Assembly: GCA_949592205.1 (NCBI GenBank)
Contig: CATIUR010000001.1
Coordinates: forward strand, 239,028,750-239,092,749
Origin: Helichrysum umbraculigerum
Taxonomy: Eukaryota > Streptophyta > Magnoliopsida > Asterales > Asteraceae
Length of the DNA stretch: 64,000 nucleotides
Direction of reading: 5' to 3'
In this document: positions 51,823 through 63,996 of the stretch, in pieces
Numbering within the stretch: the stretch's first letter is position 1
How the letters are laid out: every line of letters starts with the position of its first letter
Made by a program: the position numbers and the translations under genes
The notes under the pieces: model-generated
The model's database searches: none
What the model was told of the DNA's origin: nothing
The model's input: the letters and a program-made list of their open reading frames with translations, nothing else

Positions 51823-53555
51823 CACCAGGAGCAGCAACAAAAATATTAATCCAGTAAGCCATGTAACCCCAACTAATTCACAATGCTTTTGTCATATGAG
51901 TTCAATTTTCATTAGAGGTGGCAATCTCGACCCACGTGTAACATAAAAGACAATAATACTAATAGAAACAGAAGCATCCCCCCTGCCTTCAGGTCTTCAT
52001 ATAAAAGAACTCAAACTAAACATGATTACAATCTATATATTTGAAGTGGAACCTACTATTTTTCATATTCAAAATATAAAGAATATTTAAGAGGTGAACA
52101 ACTTTTCGGAGTCAGACCTACTACATTACATGGCATTCTATGTCCTTAAATTTCATATATGAAACAAATACACCTATTCTAAATCAAGTTACGACAGTAT
52201 GGACGCAACTTTACTTAAGCTATGTAAATCGTTTGTTACTCAACCTTTGAGCTATGGTGTACTGGCACTGTGATGAACTAATTTGTACTCCCAACATTCT
52301 TCGCTGATAAAGCTTGATTAATAATTCACCCAAACAGCTTACGCCTAACAAAATAAGAGGTTGCCGATGTGGTTCTGCAAGTATAATAAATTCAGACAGG
52401 TAACCTATAACTTATAAAGTATGAATGAAAAGGCATGACAAGACTAAACCTTCATGATTTGAACTTCAGCTAAATTTCATGAGCCATACCCTCATCTTAG
52501 CAAGACTGTTAGTCTTAGATGAACCAAGTTCATGCAATAGTTGGATGAATTATGGGACAATTTCGAATTTAATATTAAGAGAGCTTATGATATATCTAGC
52601 CTTATGTGATATTGCGACAATTTTAATTACTTAATTATGATAAAGGAAGTAACTAAATTTACATGGTGAGTAGGACTTCCTCCATAACTATTAGATATAG
52701 GCTTCGTAAGAAATTACCTAACACAAATTCTGGCAATCAATGAATAAGGAGCACATCGGGAGCCCGATTTGATCGAGAATACGCGTAAATCTTCTACGAA
52801 ATTCTTTAAGTCATTTGATCAATGGGAACCAATAATATAGTTCTAACAAAAGTAGCATAAAAAATAACATTAGACTATGTATAATATCACTATCAATGAG
52901 AATAACAACAACCTCCATGTTAGATGAAATTAGATGAAAGAATTAGAACAGAAAATAAAATAATTCCATTACCCTTGTATAATGAACAGTTTCATGAGGA
53001 GACCAGAGATTTGAAATCATTGGTTGTTGTCAATACACTGTAATAAGAAACTTTATCAACCCAACATGTAAAACGAATAGCAATACAAAATAGACTGAAA
53101 CATGGAGCGTTAGTTTCCCCAAAATGGACTGAAACAACCATGGCAAATAAAAAGCCAATCGAATATGTAATGTCTGGTTAATATAAGATAAGAGATGATT
53201 ATATTTACAGCAGAGACGCTTGTATCATTGTAAAGGGCAAGTATTAGCTAGTAAGCTTACTTGTTAAGGGGCTTGTGAAGTTCCTGCTGTTGTTGATGAT
53301 GATGAGCAGGTGAAGTAGAAATCACATACGTTTCCAAGCCTTCAACTTTGCATTCTGAATCAAAACAATAACATGATCAGTTGAGTTTTTGTTCTTGGAA
53401 ATGAAATCATTTAGATGAATCGCATGATCACCCCACATGTTGCAACTCACCTTACTTTCACTGCATAATTAAATTGTACAGTAAAAAATTATTGAGAACA
53501 GGAAAAAGTTATACAGTTTGAGTTCTTTTTCATAGATACACAGTGATGAACATAC
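51823..53555. other. Spacer between exon fragments
   Basis: Probably intron-like or transposon DNA. Half of a hAT terminus (TAGAGGTGGCAA) lies at 51914. One exon-like stretch (CKVEGLETYVISTSPAHHH, about 53275-53355) follows the RPA-like exons on the minus strand. Confidence 0.4.
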
Positions 53556-55274
53556 GTTGAATTTTGTAAATCAAATTCAATGGATTTCTTTTCCTGGCCG
53601 TTTTCTCTGATAATACGTAGTGGGCGTATGGCTACCAGGAGACCAACGATATCTGAGATAGAAAGAATTGGTACTCAAAAATTAAAGTGATACAGGCGAG
53701 AATGCAGTAAGAAAACATGAAACTGGATAATACGTCCTTACAAAGACAACATGACACTGAATAATATCTCCAATGGAACGTACCAAAACCAAATATGGTA
53801 GATAACCTCATAGTGTTCACATCGTCATAAGCAACCAGGTTGAAACCATCTGAAACTCCCTCAAAGGCAACACATCTCCTCACTTTGGATGTCCGAAACA
53901 AATTGAACTTCCAAGCATGGTCGATAAGTCTGTAATCTCCATCATATTTTTCAACACCAAACCGAGAGAAATCCAGATAGTTGCCTTCTTTTATTGTGTC
54001 CTCAAAATCAGGGATGAATCAATGTCTAACTGAAGCAATGATCTTGTTCCCCTATGTATAAAAAAAATGCAGAATCATATTGGCATCAAAATAGCAATGT
54101 ATTTGTATAACAACAAATATATAACGACTTTTTTTGGCTAAAAAGACTGTTGTAGAACAAAACATACATATATCAGAGTACATATAGCTCAAGTCACATA
54201 ATGTCTTCTTCAACCAGATGAGATACATAATATAGTAAACCGACATATAATTATATGGTCATTCATGCATAACAGATGAACGGTACATGGTAAAACAACA
54301 CCATTACAAGTATATACATAACTTTTTTTTTTGGCATAAACCATTAATCAATTAACCATAAGTGAAAGCATGAAACAGAACAGCCGCAAGCAAACATACA
54401 AAATTTAAATTGGTGCCCATAAAATATGTACACTTAACTAAAATACATAGAGGTAAAACATAATTATCCTAAAAAACTGAAGTGGGTAATTCTCATTAGA
54501 GAGCATGCCACTTAATGGAAAGATCAAAGATTGATAAATAAAAATCAATCGATTATCAAAACAGTTGCCAACATAGTTGACCAAAAGGCCACAAACACAT
54601 TACCAAATAAATTGTCATATGACAGCATATCAGTTAGTGGGAAGGACATATATAATTGTCTGTATTTTGTTTCTATTTTCTTCTAGGACTTCCAATTTTC
54701 TAGTATAGTTTGGTGTTCTGGTATAGTCTGACAATAGTCTATGTATAATGCTAGACATCATGTCTTTTTAATTTGGTTTATTAATCTACTGATTTCTCTG
54801 TTCTTATATTGGTGCAATGCCAGTTTCAATAAAAGTGCCACCGACACCCCAGCTTGCTATTTCTTATATGCCTATGGTCTACAAATTAAGTTAGGTATCA
54901 TCTCCATAAGGATCATCTCAACATTTCAGCCTTTCAGGATCATCGTCACAATCATTTTATAATTACAAAAAAGTTAGGTATCATTTTAACACATTTCAGA
55001 TTTTAATAGGCTAAATAGATATAATAAGAGAAAATAATGAGCCCTTTGTACAAGTTTGATCACTTTACGAAATCGAATAAAGTCATGTGTATACCTCTTG
55101 ATCCATAAGGATCATCTCCATTGATGCAACTTGAGTGGGGTTGTTGGTGTAGCACTGCTTCCACAACATCAATACTCTAACACGGGTCTTCCAATCGTGC
55201 CTTTCACCATGAATGAGATTCAATGGCGTAAACCTTCCGCTTCCATCTTTGAACGTTTTCTCTCGATGCTTATA
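53556..55274 (-). pseudogene. Replication protein A / DUF223-like OB-fold gene fragment
   Basis: Three exons with GT-AG borders and consistent phases. 55274-55095 (60 codons) has LIHGERHDWKTRVRVLMLW and ends SMEMILMDQE. 54051-53784 has GNKIIASVRH, a TGA (Trp expected), then FEDTIKEGNYLDFSRFGVE and IDHAWKFNLF. 53652-53556 has IVGLLVAIRPLRIIRENGQE and KSIEFDLQNS. This is the OB-fold arrangement of plant RPA70-like and DUF223 proteins, which bind single-stranded DNA. Such genes multiply in plants and are found in Helitrons. The stop and the missing C-terminal zinc-ribbon part make this a pseudogene. Confidence 0.72.
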
Positions 55275-55280
55275 CTAAAT

Positions 55281-56326
55281 CAGATGATTAGGAAATTAGG
55301 GTAAAATATAGGTGCATATATATAATGAAGTATTGAGGCATGAATTAATCCCGATTTTGAAAATTAGGAAGCCGATTCATGTTGGGATGATGGCAGCTAT
55401 GACGAAGGAGATTACGGATGTTTGTTGCTTTTGGGAGTGAAGTGAGGGTTTCCTTTTAAATCTCCTTTTTGTTATGTTATTTTCTTTTTATCTTCATTTT
55501 TTTTTAAATTAAAATGCGAAAACATGTGGAAAATGTGAATAGGTACATGTAGGTTATTTACGTTTATAATTTCAAATTTCAAATTTACGTATTATTTCAA
55601 ATTTCAAATTTCTTTATGTTTTTGAAAATTAAAAAGTAAAATTAAAAATTAAATTAATTAGGTTCCTAAAATTTTGCAACCGATATGTTTTAATATAGTA
55701 AAATTAGACGATGAAAACTGACATATTACGTAAACAATCCTGATAATCTAAATCAGTTGTTCAGATTTGTTTAACTAAATCATTTAACGGGCAAGATTAA
55801 GTCAAACGACTTTAAATTCAAAATGTATACGTATTTAGCCGCATCCAATAATAATAAAAGGAGATTGATTCCTTTTGAGTTGAGGAATTTTTAGACTTCT
55901 AAATTAATTAATTCGTGAATCAAACACCTCTATGGAATAAAATTGAGATTCTAATTTCATTGCATTCCGTTAAATTCTGCAAACTAAATGCAACCTTAGA
56001 GTTTGAAATATTATTAAAACCTTATTCATACAAGAGTGAAACTAATTTCTTAAAACCATTCGAAAATCATTATTTTTACTAAAAGGGATAAGCTTTACAA
56101 TTGAGTGATTCCGTACACTAATACTTGATGATGTAGTATTTTCTTTTTTTAATTATAAACCAAGTTACTACTCGAATGGATTATCGTAATATACAAACTT
56201 AACTGTTACATCGACGAACATGAAATCGAACGAAATTATTGAACGCCGCTGCTTTACATGGGTACAATTTGCGCGGGTACAAGGTTAGTTTCATGCAATA
56301 TGTTAGAAGCCACAACGTACAGGGCA
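55281..56326. other. AT-rich spacer
   Basis: The first 180 bases could be the 5' leader of the RPA-like fragment. The rest shows nothing recognisable. Confidence 0.5.
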
Positions 56327-56335
56327 TATTATTTA

Positions 56336-56460
56336 GGGTGATGATATTTCCACCACTTTTTTTATAAAGCCACCATAGTTGTGCTTTAACAGTTTGTACT
56401 GTATACATGATCAATGCAGAATTTTGGTAGTCAAAAAGAGTGGTGGATATATGATCACCC
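56336..56460. mobile_element. Mutator-type MITE (125 bp), 9-bp TSD
   Basis: Ends GGGTGATGATATTTCCACC and inverted GGGTGATCATATATCCACC. Flanked by TATTATTTA (56327-56335 and 56461-56469). Confidence 0.9.
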
Positions 56461-56469
56461 TATTATTTA

Positions 56470-57650
56470 TGTGTACTTTTTAGAAGACTCCAATTTGAAT
56501 ACCCCGAAGTATAATGTATAGGGAGATTCTAAAGCCACCCTAAAAAATCTGCTCATACCCCCTCGCCCATCTTTTGGCCCGCAGTTCAGTACAAAATCAG
56601 TCTCAGTTTTATTAAAAAACACATTCTTTTATAAAAAAAAATGTTTTTATAAACATTTAAAGCCCTTTTCATCATTTCTTCGCATGTACCCGCAGTAGCA
56701 TTCAAGTAACGAGTTACTATTTTCACGAGCTCATTTGGACTCATAAATCAAACTCCTATTGATTGGGATAAAATAGAAAATAAAATAAAATATGGGTGGG
56801 CCAGGGGGTAGGAATGGAAAAAGGGGAAAAAAGGGGTGGACCAGAGGGTAGTTTTAATAGGACCCGTATGTATAGCACTATATAGCTTGCTGAAAACCCG
56901 AAGTATAATGTATAGCAGTATATAGCTTGCTGAAAACAACGTACATTGGTAGGAATAAAATTAAATAATACTCTGTAGTAGTAATGAAGTGGCTAAAAAG
57001 GTACTGTATAAAACTATATGTATCCAACCTAACAATAGTAGAATAATGAAGTGGCTAAAACGAGACTTTAATCCTGGGTATATGGTAATAATTTAAAGTG
57101 CATGTATCCGATTATCTATAGTTTATAGTTAGAGGTGAGCACGGAAAATCCAAACCGATTCAAAAACCGTAGATAACCGAAAAATCGATCCATGCATATT
57201 AATAATCGAAGGTTTGATTTTTGGATTTTAGATAAACCGAAGTATCGGTTCGGTTTTGGTTTTTTACGGAAAAACCGACTGAAAAAACTGAACCGCACCA
57301 TACGTAGAAAAACATATACTTAAAATATTTATACTTTAGGTTATAGCGCCGTTGTCTAAGTGTTTAACTATCATATCTTGAATGTTATATTTCACGTAAT
57401 GTCCCTGTGGCAGAGGGTGTGAACTCGTTGGCATTGCTAGTTGTAATGTTTTGCAAGAAACAAAGTTTTGATCAAGTATTACTTCAATGAAATTTAAAAC
57501 ACTGTCTTGTTCATAGAAGTTTTCTGCAAATATTAAAATGGCGTTTTAAATCATACGACACTAAGTGCACTGTAGCCGTTGTGGGCGCGTCGTTCAACTC
57601 ATAACGTGGTTAGGCTGTTGCTTTGTGGTGATGGTGTCAGGTGCGGCGTC
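56470..57650. other. Spacer with small duplications
   Basis: CCGAAGTATAATGTATAG occurs twice (near 56503 and 56898) and AATGAAGTGGCTAAAA twice (56980s and 57045s). At 57128-57300 lies half of a hAT-like terminus rich in AACCG motifs. No gene. Confidence 0.5.
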
Positions 57651-57658
57651 ATGACCAT

Positions 57659-57772
57659 CTAGGTTGCACGGAAACAGATACGGCACCGGAAAACGGGTAT
57701 TGAACGGATACGGGAAATGGCAAAACTTAAAATTTCAAGATACGGATACGGCAGAGATACAGCAAATATAAA

Positions 57773-57828
<56 letters not shown>

Positions 57829-58222
57829 GAAATTCTAAAATATATATATATGATGATGATCCTTGTCTTTCTTGTTCTTGAGAAGCCATAATCGATGAGA
57901 AGAAGAAGACGAATGGTTATGTATATGAGTATGAGAATTGGAATGGAATGGTGAATTGGTGATCGACTGATCAGAAGAAGAAGAGAACGGGAATTGAAGA
58001 CTGAAGAGTCGATCGGTTATAGACTTATAGCCCATTAAATAGCCCATGAAAACCCTAGAAAAATAGAAACTTGGCAAAAACTTTACGAAAGCTTCATGAA
58101 AACTTCTATGGAAACGTTTCTCGTTCGTCCGAAACGTTTCTTGCCGTTTCTCAGGCGTATCCATTTCTCAGGCGTTTCGGATACGGGTACGTGTACCCTT
58201 TTGGAGTTTCGGTGCATCATAA
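57659..58222. mobile_element. hAT non-autonomous element (564 bp), 8-bp TSD
   Basis: Imperfect TIRs CTAGGTTGCACGGAAAC and, inverted, TTATGATGCACCGAAAC. Flanked by ATGACCAT (57651-57658 and 58223-58230). Contains a (TA)n tract (57779-57826). A 109-codon minus frame inside is low-complexity and not taken as a gene. Confidence 0.82.
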
Positions 58223-58230
58223 ATGACCAT

Positions 58231-58802
58231 GAGAGAGTGCAGTGATGATTTTGTTTTTGTTTTTAATATCTTTTTCATTGTTTTGTTGGGTGTTTATGAT
58301 GGAAGTTTGAAAACTAGGGAGGAGGAAACATTGGGTTTATATATATATTTATATAGGGAGGGTTCAAGAGGAAGTAATAATTTTGGGGGAAGAGATGAAG
58401 TGTGATACTTATCACGGAGTATCTTAACTTTGTCAATACAAATTTTAAAAAGAGAATTGGTTTTATAGTAAATAACAATCAAAATCGATACTATGAAGTA
58501 TATATTAACTGATGAAATTCATTTTTAAGTCATAATATTAGTTTATGAATATTTATTTAATAAATTGTTAACATTCATCTAATGAATGTTAAATTAACAT
58601 TTTTTACGATGAATGTTAAAAAATTACATTTTCACAAATTTAACATTCATCGTGAATAATTATGAAAATTGCACCATTAAATTCAGCATTTTCTCCTCTT
58701 CGATTTATGATCACTCAAGGTATACTTTCGACGAGTTTATTTTTTTTTCATTTTTTGATGGGTTTTACAAATTATAAACACATATGTTACTATTTTGTTA
58801 TA
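58231..58802. other. AT-rich spacer
   Basis: AACATTCATC and its complement recur in 58565-58655, giving fold-back potential. Possibly subterminal transposon repeats. Confidence 0.4.
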
Positions 58803-58970
58803 AATTAGATTTAGGGTTATGATTAGGGGTTAGTAGGGTTTAAAGTTTAATAGGGTTTAGGGTTTAGTAGGGTTTAAGGTTTAGTAGGGTTTTAGTATAC
58901 GTTAGGTTTTATGGTTTATTTTGTGTTTAGAGTTTAGGGGTTATGGTTTATGGTTTAGGGTTTAGGGCTT
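58803..58970. repeat. Degenerate telomere-like tract (TTTAGGG variants)
   Basis: Repeated GGGTTTAG, TAGGGTTTA and GTTAGTAGGG units, with about ten recognisable copies of the Arabidopsis-type telomere motif, all on one strand and imperfect. Confidence 0.75.
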
Positions 58971-58984
58971 TTGCTTGAGGCGGT

Positions 58985-59283
58985 TTATGGTTTATTTTCT
59001 CGTGGCGGTTTAAGGGTACACGTAATAACGTTTATGGCGGGTAAAAGAACCCGCTACAATAGGGGTAACCAATTTATAGCGGTAATTTTAAACAGCCACG
59101 AGAAAATTTATTTTGAAGCGGGTAAAACTATCACGCTTCAATTGTGAGAAATAATTAGTAGCGGGTTAGTTAAACACCGCCCCAATTGAAATACCTTAGT
59201 GGCGGTTACAGTCGGTAGTTAGCTTATTGATGTTATAACTTGTTAGCATTCAATGAATTCATTAATGGTATTCATTCTTGTAG
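58985..59283. mobile_element. Right end of a decayed CACTA element
   Basis: Repeated GCGGGT / ACCCGC / GCGGTT motifs in both orientations, ending near TTCTTGTAGTA at 59283. This resembles the CACTACAAGAA terminus of the element at 42000. No matching left end was found. Confidence 0.4.
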
Positions 59284-59573
59284 TATAAATAACACGTACA
59301 TTAGGTCACTTTTTCATCCAAACCCTTTATGATCATCAATTATCAGAATTTTTAGAGACTGATCTTCTCCGTCTCTTCTCTCATCTAATTTCTTCGATAT
59401 ATATCAAATTCACTTTTCGTGATCAGATATGATCTCTCAAAAAGAAAGTAACAAATATTAATTTCTCTTCAACCGAGATTTCTCTGTTTAATTTTTTCAG
59501 CATCACGAATCTACTAATTTTCGCAGAAGTTTGAGTGTTGGTAGATTCTCTATTGTATAATTGTGGCAACACA

Positions 59574-59711
59574 ATGTCTCTCATTGTCACACACTACGTT
59601 CCAGAGCCAGCTACAGCTGCTGATGTGGTTGGAAATCAAGGTGGATTTGTGAAACGGGTGGTAACTTACATGATAACGGATGATCTCGAATTGAAAGAGG
59701 TTCCGGATTAA
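59574..59711 (+). pseudogene. DUF674-like fragment (45 codons)
   Basis: ATG at 59574 is preceded by a long pyrimidine-rich leader. It encodes MSLIVTHYVPEPATAADVVG, then GFVKRVVTYMITDDLE, which matches the repeated 'GYVKxxxTYMVTDDLxV' module of plant DUF674 proteins. These are several hundred residues long and of unknown function. A TAA at 59709 ends it early. A possible donor/acceptor pair follows (GTAAGATATG at about 59780, GTGCAG at about 59840), so the rest may have decayed or been lost. Confidence 0.5.
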
Positions 59712-60495
59712 ATTATTGGGTGTTTCTTTTAATGGAAGATTGATTGGCGATTAATGTCGTATCAGACTCACTAGCGGGTAAGATATGTTCGAGCATTTGA
59801 TCTAACCTTCTGATATCGAGTGACGATCCTCCTTGTGCAGGAATCTAGCTAGCCTTCAGGCTTTCGGCCCAACGATCCTTTTAATTCTTCGGGTATGGTT
59901 CATTTGTTTGGCCCATGCGATGATGTACATGGATCGGCCCAAAAGACAATATTTAAATCATAAAGCTGGAATATAAAAATAAGGCGGTTATACTAAAGTG
60001 TGGATCGGTTTTTGATTATTTAATAAATTATTTAGGTTGACGATATTATCGATGTGCATGGTTGTTACTTGTTAGCAGTTAGCACTTAATTAAAAATCTG
60101 CATTTGATACAATCTTATTGGTGAGGTTAAGTTGTTACTTAATTACTCGATGCCGAGTATAGATACCATTAATGAATGAATATAATTCCGATACCAAACA
60201 ACTATTTGTTTTTTGTCTGTTTTTTACGTTCCGGTATCAAAACTAGAGTAAGTAATTAAAATGGTAACTCATACGATTGAATGGTTCCATTATTACATGA
60301 GTTTATTCTCATCTTCAAGTTAATTCATACGATTGAAAATTTAAATTACAAACACTAAATTAAAATAACATAGTATTGATGTACATGAGTTAATGACAAT
60401 TTACCCTAGCCTTTTCCTCTTCACTGGTTCCATAGTCATCCTCATCTTCAAGTTATTACAAAGCAGAAGGCGATGTTTGAGTCTCAAATACACAG
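59712..60495. other. Spacer downstream of the DUF674-like fragment
   Basis: No further coding segment recognised. Confidence 0.5.
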
Positions 60496-60855
60496 TTGAG
60501 ACATAACAAAACCTTGTATACGAACAATAAATCTCGTTACAGTTTCTGCATAAATCCCGCACTGAAACTGTTTTCGACAAGATCTATCTTTCACGCGCGG
60601 ATAGATGTTTTGACCAATAGTAAGGAATGCTACACTTGTTGTGGCAAACCCCGAATTGGTGTACTAATCATACTTCGTCGACGTGACAGTAGATGGTATC
60701 GCCGCCAAGGTCCGTCAGAATATTTAAACAGGGAAATCGCAGTCGTGAGACAATATTATATTGTAAATTATCTTGTGAAAAAGGACGATTGCGAAACTGG
60801 AGATGGATCGGAAGATCATTTTGGGAAACTTGATGATCATATTGTTACTTATTAA
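60496..60855 (+). CDS. Unrecognised 119-codon ORF
   Basis: Open frame with an ECYTCCGKPRIGVL segment and a basic RRRDSRWYRRQG stretch. No family recognised and no clear neighbours. It may be a decayed exon or chance. Confidence 0.2.
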   Translation: MRHNKTLYTNNKSRYSFCINPALKLFSTRSIFHARIDVLTNSKECYTCCGKPRIGVLIILRRRDSRWYRRQGPSEYLNREIAVVRQYYIVNYLVKKDDCETGDGSEDHFGKLDDHIVTY

Positions 60856-60914
60856 ATAAGGTGTGTATATTATACAAAAAAATAGCATATGTGTGAACAT
60901 ATATTTATAATATG

Positions 60915-61107
60915 ATGAGGATACGAACATGTAATCAATTCCAACACCTAACAGTCCTAACCAAATCAATGTATGTTTTACCAAAAATATTTATACGATA
61001 ATGAGGATACGTAACATTAATGAATGAATTCAATTTCAACACCTAACAATACCTAACCAAATCTAAGCTAATATGATTAATGTATGTTTTACCAAAAATA
61101 GTGTTTG
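60915..61107. repeat. 86-bp tandem duplication
   Basis: ATGAGGATACG...ACCAAATC...GTATGTTTTACCAAAAATA repeated at 60915 and 61001, second copy slightly longer. Confidence 0.85.
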
Positions 61108-61428
61108 CTTCAACTATTGGTCCACGTAGGGTTGATAGAAATGTTGTCTTTTTGTGTTTGTAACATTTTATAATATAAATTAATTATGTTTCACCGAAAA
61201 AATTACCGGTTGTTCAACAAAGTAGGTTATGTACATAATTTTCGAAAAGATGGTCATGTGTTCGAATCAACTCTTTTGAACAATCGGTATTTTTATATCA
61301 AAACATGAAGCGGTTATAAAAGTAATGTGGCGGCTTTCTATAATTTGGATCAGTTTAAATTTAGTTTTTGACCGCCTCAAGGTATGTTAATATTCTAATT
61401 TAAAAAAGGGAAAATTACATATTTCCCT

Positions 61429-61690
61429 TCTCAAAACTTGTCAAAATATAAAGAAATAACGATATCAATTCTATATTTCCATAAAAAAAATTATAATATA
61501 ATACAATATATGTTTTGAAGTCCTTAGACCCGCCTCTTCGTTTTGTGCCATCACCATTATCATATATATGATTTTATATGATAATAGTGATGATCGTCGA
61601 TACACAAAATTCCGGAAGAGGCGAGCTTTTAAAGAGTTCAAAAGATATTATTGTATTATCTTATAAATATGTGCATTTTTAAATGCTCGA
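61429..61690. repeat. Fold-back element with GAAGAGGCGGG arms
   Basis: The left arm read in reverse complement matches the right arm (ATATGATAATRGTGATG, then ACACAAAA, then GAGGCGRG and TTCAAAA.ATATTATTGTATTA). A third copy of the arm is at 63229-63360. Confidence 0.75.
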
Positions 61691-62213
61691 GAGTAATACT
61701 TTTTTAGGTTGATCAACTTTTGGTCATGAAAAGTTTGCATTTACGTCTGATGATAATTAAACTTATAAATTAGACGGGTGGAAGAATCAATATTTAATCC
61801 GGTTGACAAGACCACACAATGCTCCTATCCCTAGCCTTAGTCAAGTCTACGATAATATCACTCTGTACCACCCCCTCCCTCTCCAACCCCCTTCCCTGAC
61901 ATATATTTGACTTTCTTTTAATATCTTTATTTCGGGAGGTGATAAATATTAAATAGTAATACACAACCTATTATGATTCATGCACCAAAATTATGTTATT
62001 ATATACTTGTACTGTGAGCATAAACTGTTCTACAGTTTGTGTAGAAAACAAATTCTATGTTGTACGTATTTATCAATTCCCTTCAATTCTATTAAAAGAA
62101 AATGTGCCGGTCTTATATATGTTGGATCGGTTCAGTATGCCTTTAACCGCTTCAAAATATGTTGATTCTATTTTAACGAAATGGTTTTTAATTAATTAAG
62201 TATTAAAAGTCGA

Positions 62214-62670
62214 CGATAAAATCGATTTGGTTGTTGGGGGAATGGGGGCATCAAAAAGTTTTGCATTTACGACTGACTTTTAATTACTCGTATTATACGG
62301 GTGGAAGAATCAATATTTAATCCGGTTTCCCACACATTTTTAAGTTTAATTAATTAATGTATATGGATCGGTTCAGAAAGGGAGCTAATTTTTACAAGGA
62401 ATTTTTTACTTTTTACAAGGAAATAATGACTTTAATATTCACAAGGAACCTTTCATTTCCTTGTAGGAAGTAAAATATTTCTTGTAAAAATCATCTCCCG
62501 TTCAGAAATGAACAGTAGTTTCAGTGATACAAAAAATAAGTACTTATAAAGTTAATGCCTACAAGGTATTGAAACTGTACTTAATTAATAAGTTTTATTT
62601 TCATCATATATTCAGACGTAAATGCAAACTTTTCATGACCAAGTCGATCCCCCAACAACCAATTATCGAT
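62214..62670. repeat. Fold-back with GGTTGTTGGGGG arms
   Basis: Arm 62214-62285 and the reverse complement of 62613-62670 share TTGGTTGTTGGGGGA and TTTTGCATTTACG. Related sequence occurs at 61709-61803 (direct) and 63907-63960. Confidence 0.75.
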
Positions 62671-62705
62671 TTCATTAATCATTTTTTATTTTTTTCTTAA
62701 ATGAA
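62371..62705. repeat. Copy 1 of a ~335-bp direct duplication
   Basis: Starts GTTCAGAAAGGGAGC. Very similar to 63654-63996, with a few indels. Confidence 0.93.
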
Positions 62706-62937
62706 CCAACATATCTTGAAGCGGGAAAAATTTATTAAACCGATCCAAAATACAAAAAGCTACACATCTGTTCTTATAACCGCTTCAATACAGCGCCTTC
62801 AGTATAACTAGTATAAAGTTGAGCGGATAACCAAACAACAATAAACCCATTCATTTATTCATGACATGACATTTTCAATCAAAATAAAATGAAACAACGA
62901 TCAATATATATGAAGCAGTCTCTCTTCCCTCTTTTTA

Positions 62938-63213
62938 TTGTCAGATCTCTTTTACATGATCATGATCATCGTCTTGATGTTCATTTTCATAATAATTTCA
63001 CGGCCGCTATTTCTCTGTTTAAAAGCTCCGTCTCCGTTAATGAAATCCGTCTCAGAGTCGGATTTGATTGAAACCCTAATTGGGCAATCCACCATAGGAG
63101 CGTTGTGTTTGATTGCAAAGTCTACACACACCCTCGACCACTTAGTTCCTGGTGTTTGGTCCAAAATAGGGAGGTTGACAGTCACTGATGATCTCGTTGA
63201 CGGTGACGGATGA
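62938..63213 (+). pseudogene. Possible exon fragment, weak DUF674 resemblance
   Basis: 91-codon frame with a hydrophobic start, then MKSVSESDLIETLIGQSTIG and GRLTVTDDLV. The TDDL motif recalls DUF674, as in the fragment at 59574, but the rest does not align convincingly. The TGACGGATGATCTC segment is partly duplicated at its end. Confidence 0.25.
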
Positions 63214-63228
63214 TCTCATTGTCAGCCG

Positions 63229-63360
63229 TGTATATATGATTTTATATGATAATAGTGATGATCGTCGATACACAAAACGAAGAGGCGGGCTTCAAAAGAG
63301 TTCAAAAGATATTATTGTATTATCTTATAAATTTATGAAAATATAGAATTGATATTATTT
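63229..63360. repeat. Extra copy of the GAAGAGGCGGG arm
   Basis: Nearly identical to 61560-61690 over about 110 bases. Confidence 0.85.
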
Positions 63361-63653
63361 CTTTATGCTTGTTGGAACTTGGATTTTAATCATAAAAGGA
63401 GATATTGTATTACCTAATAAGACTGTTAATGTTGATTTTCCATTCATTTTATTTTATTTTTATATTTGATGATGGATAATTATTCATTCCGATCAAACTC
63501 TCTTATCAATTTGATTTTTATATTTGATGATAGATACAACACAAAAAATGATTAGGACAACACACTGTACAGCAGTCACAGCTCGCAGTACAACTCATTA
63601 TAGCATACTTGTGGTGTTGGAATCAAAATTATGTGGTGTATTTATCACCTCCC

Positions 63654-63996
63654 GTTCAGAAAGGGAGCAAAATTTTACAAGGAATTTTTTACTTGTTACA
63701 AGGAAATATGACTTTAATATTCACAAGGAACCTTTCATTTACTTGTAGGAAGTGCTCCGTAAAATATTTCTTGTAAAAATCATCTCCCGTTCAGAAATGA
63801 AGAGTAGTTTCAGTGATACGAAAAATAAGTACTTATAAAGTTAATGCCTACAAGGTATTGAAACTATACTTAATTAATAAGTTTTACTATCATCAGATAT
63901 TCAGACGTAAATGCAAACTTTTCATGACCCCAAGTCGATCCCCCAACAACCAATTATCGATTTCATTAATCATTTTTGATTTTTTTCTTAAATAAA
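63654..63996. repeat. Copy 2 of the ~335-bp direct duplication
   Basis: Offset 1283 from copy 1. Includes a short insertion (GCTCCG near 63751) and ends at the window edge. Confidence 0.93.

Noticed and set aside
51912..51950. hAT terminus TAGAGGTGGCAA
   Set aside because: No matching second terminus or target duplication nearby; only a fragment.
57835..58164. 109-codon minus ORF in the hAT element
   Set aside because: Ser/His low complexity inside a non-autonomous element with TA repeats.
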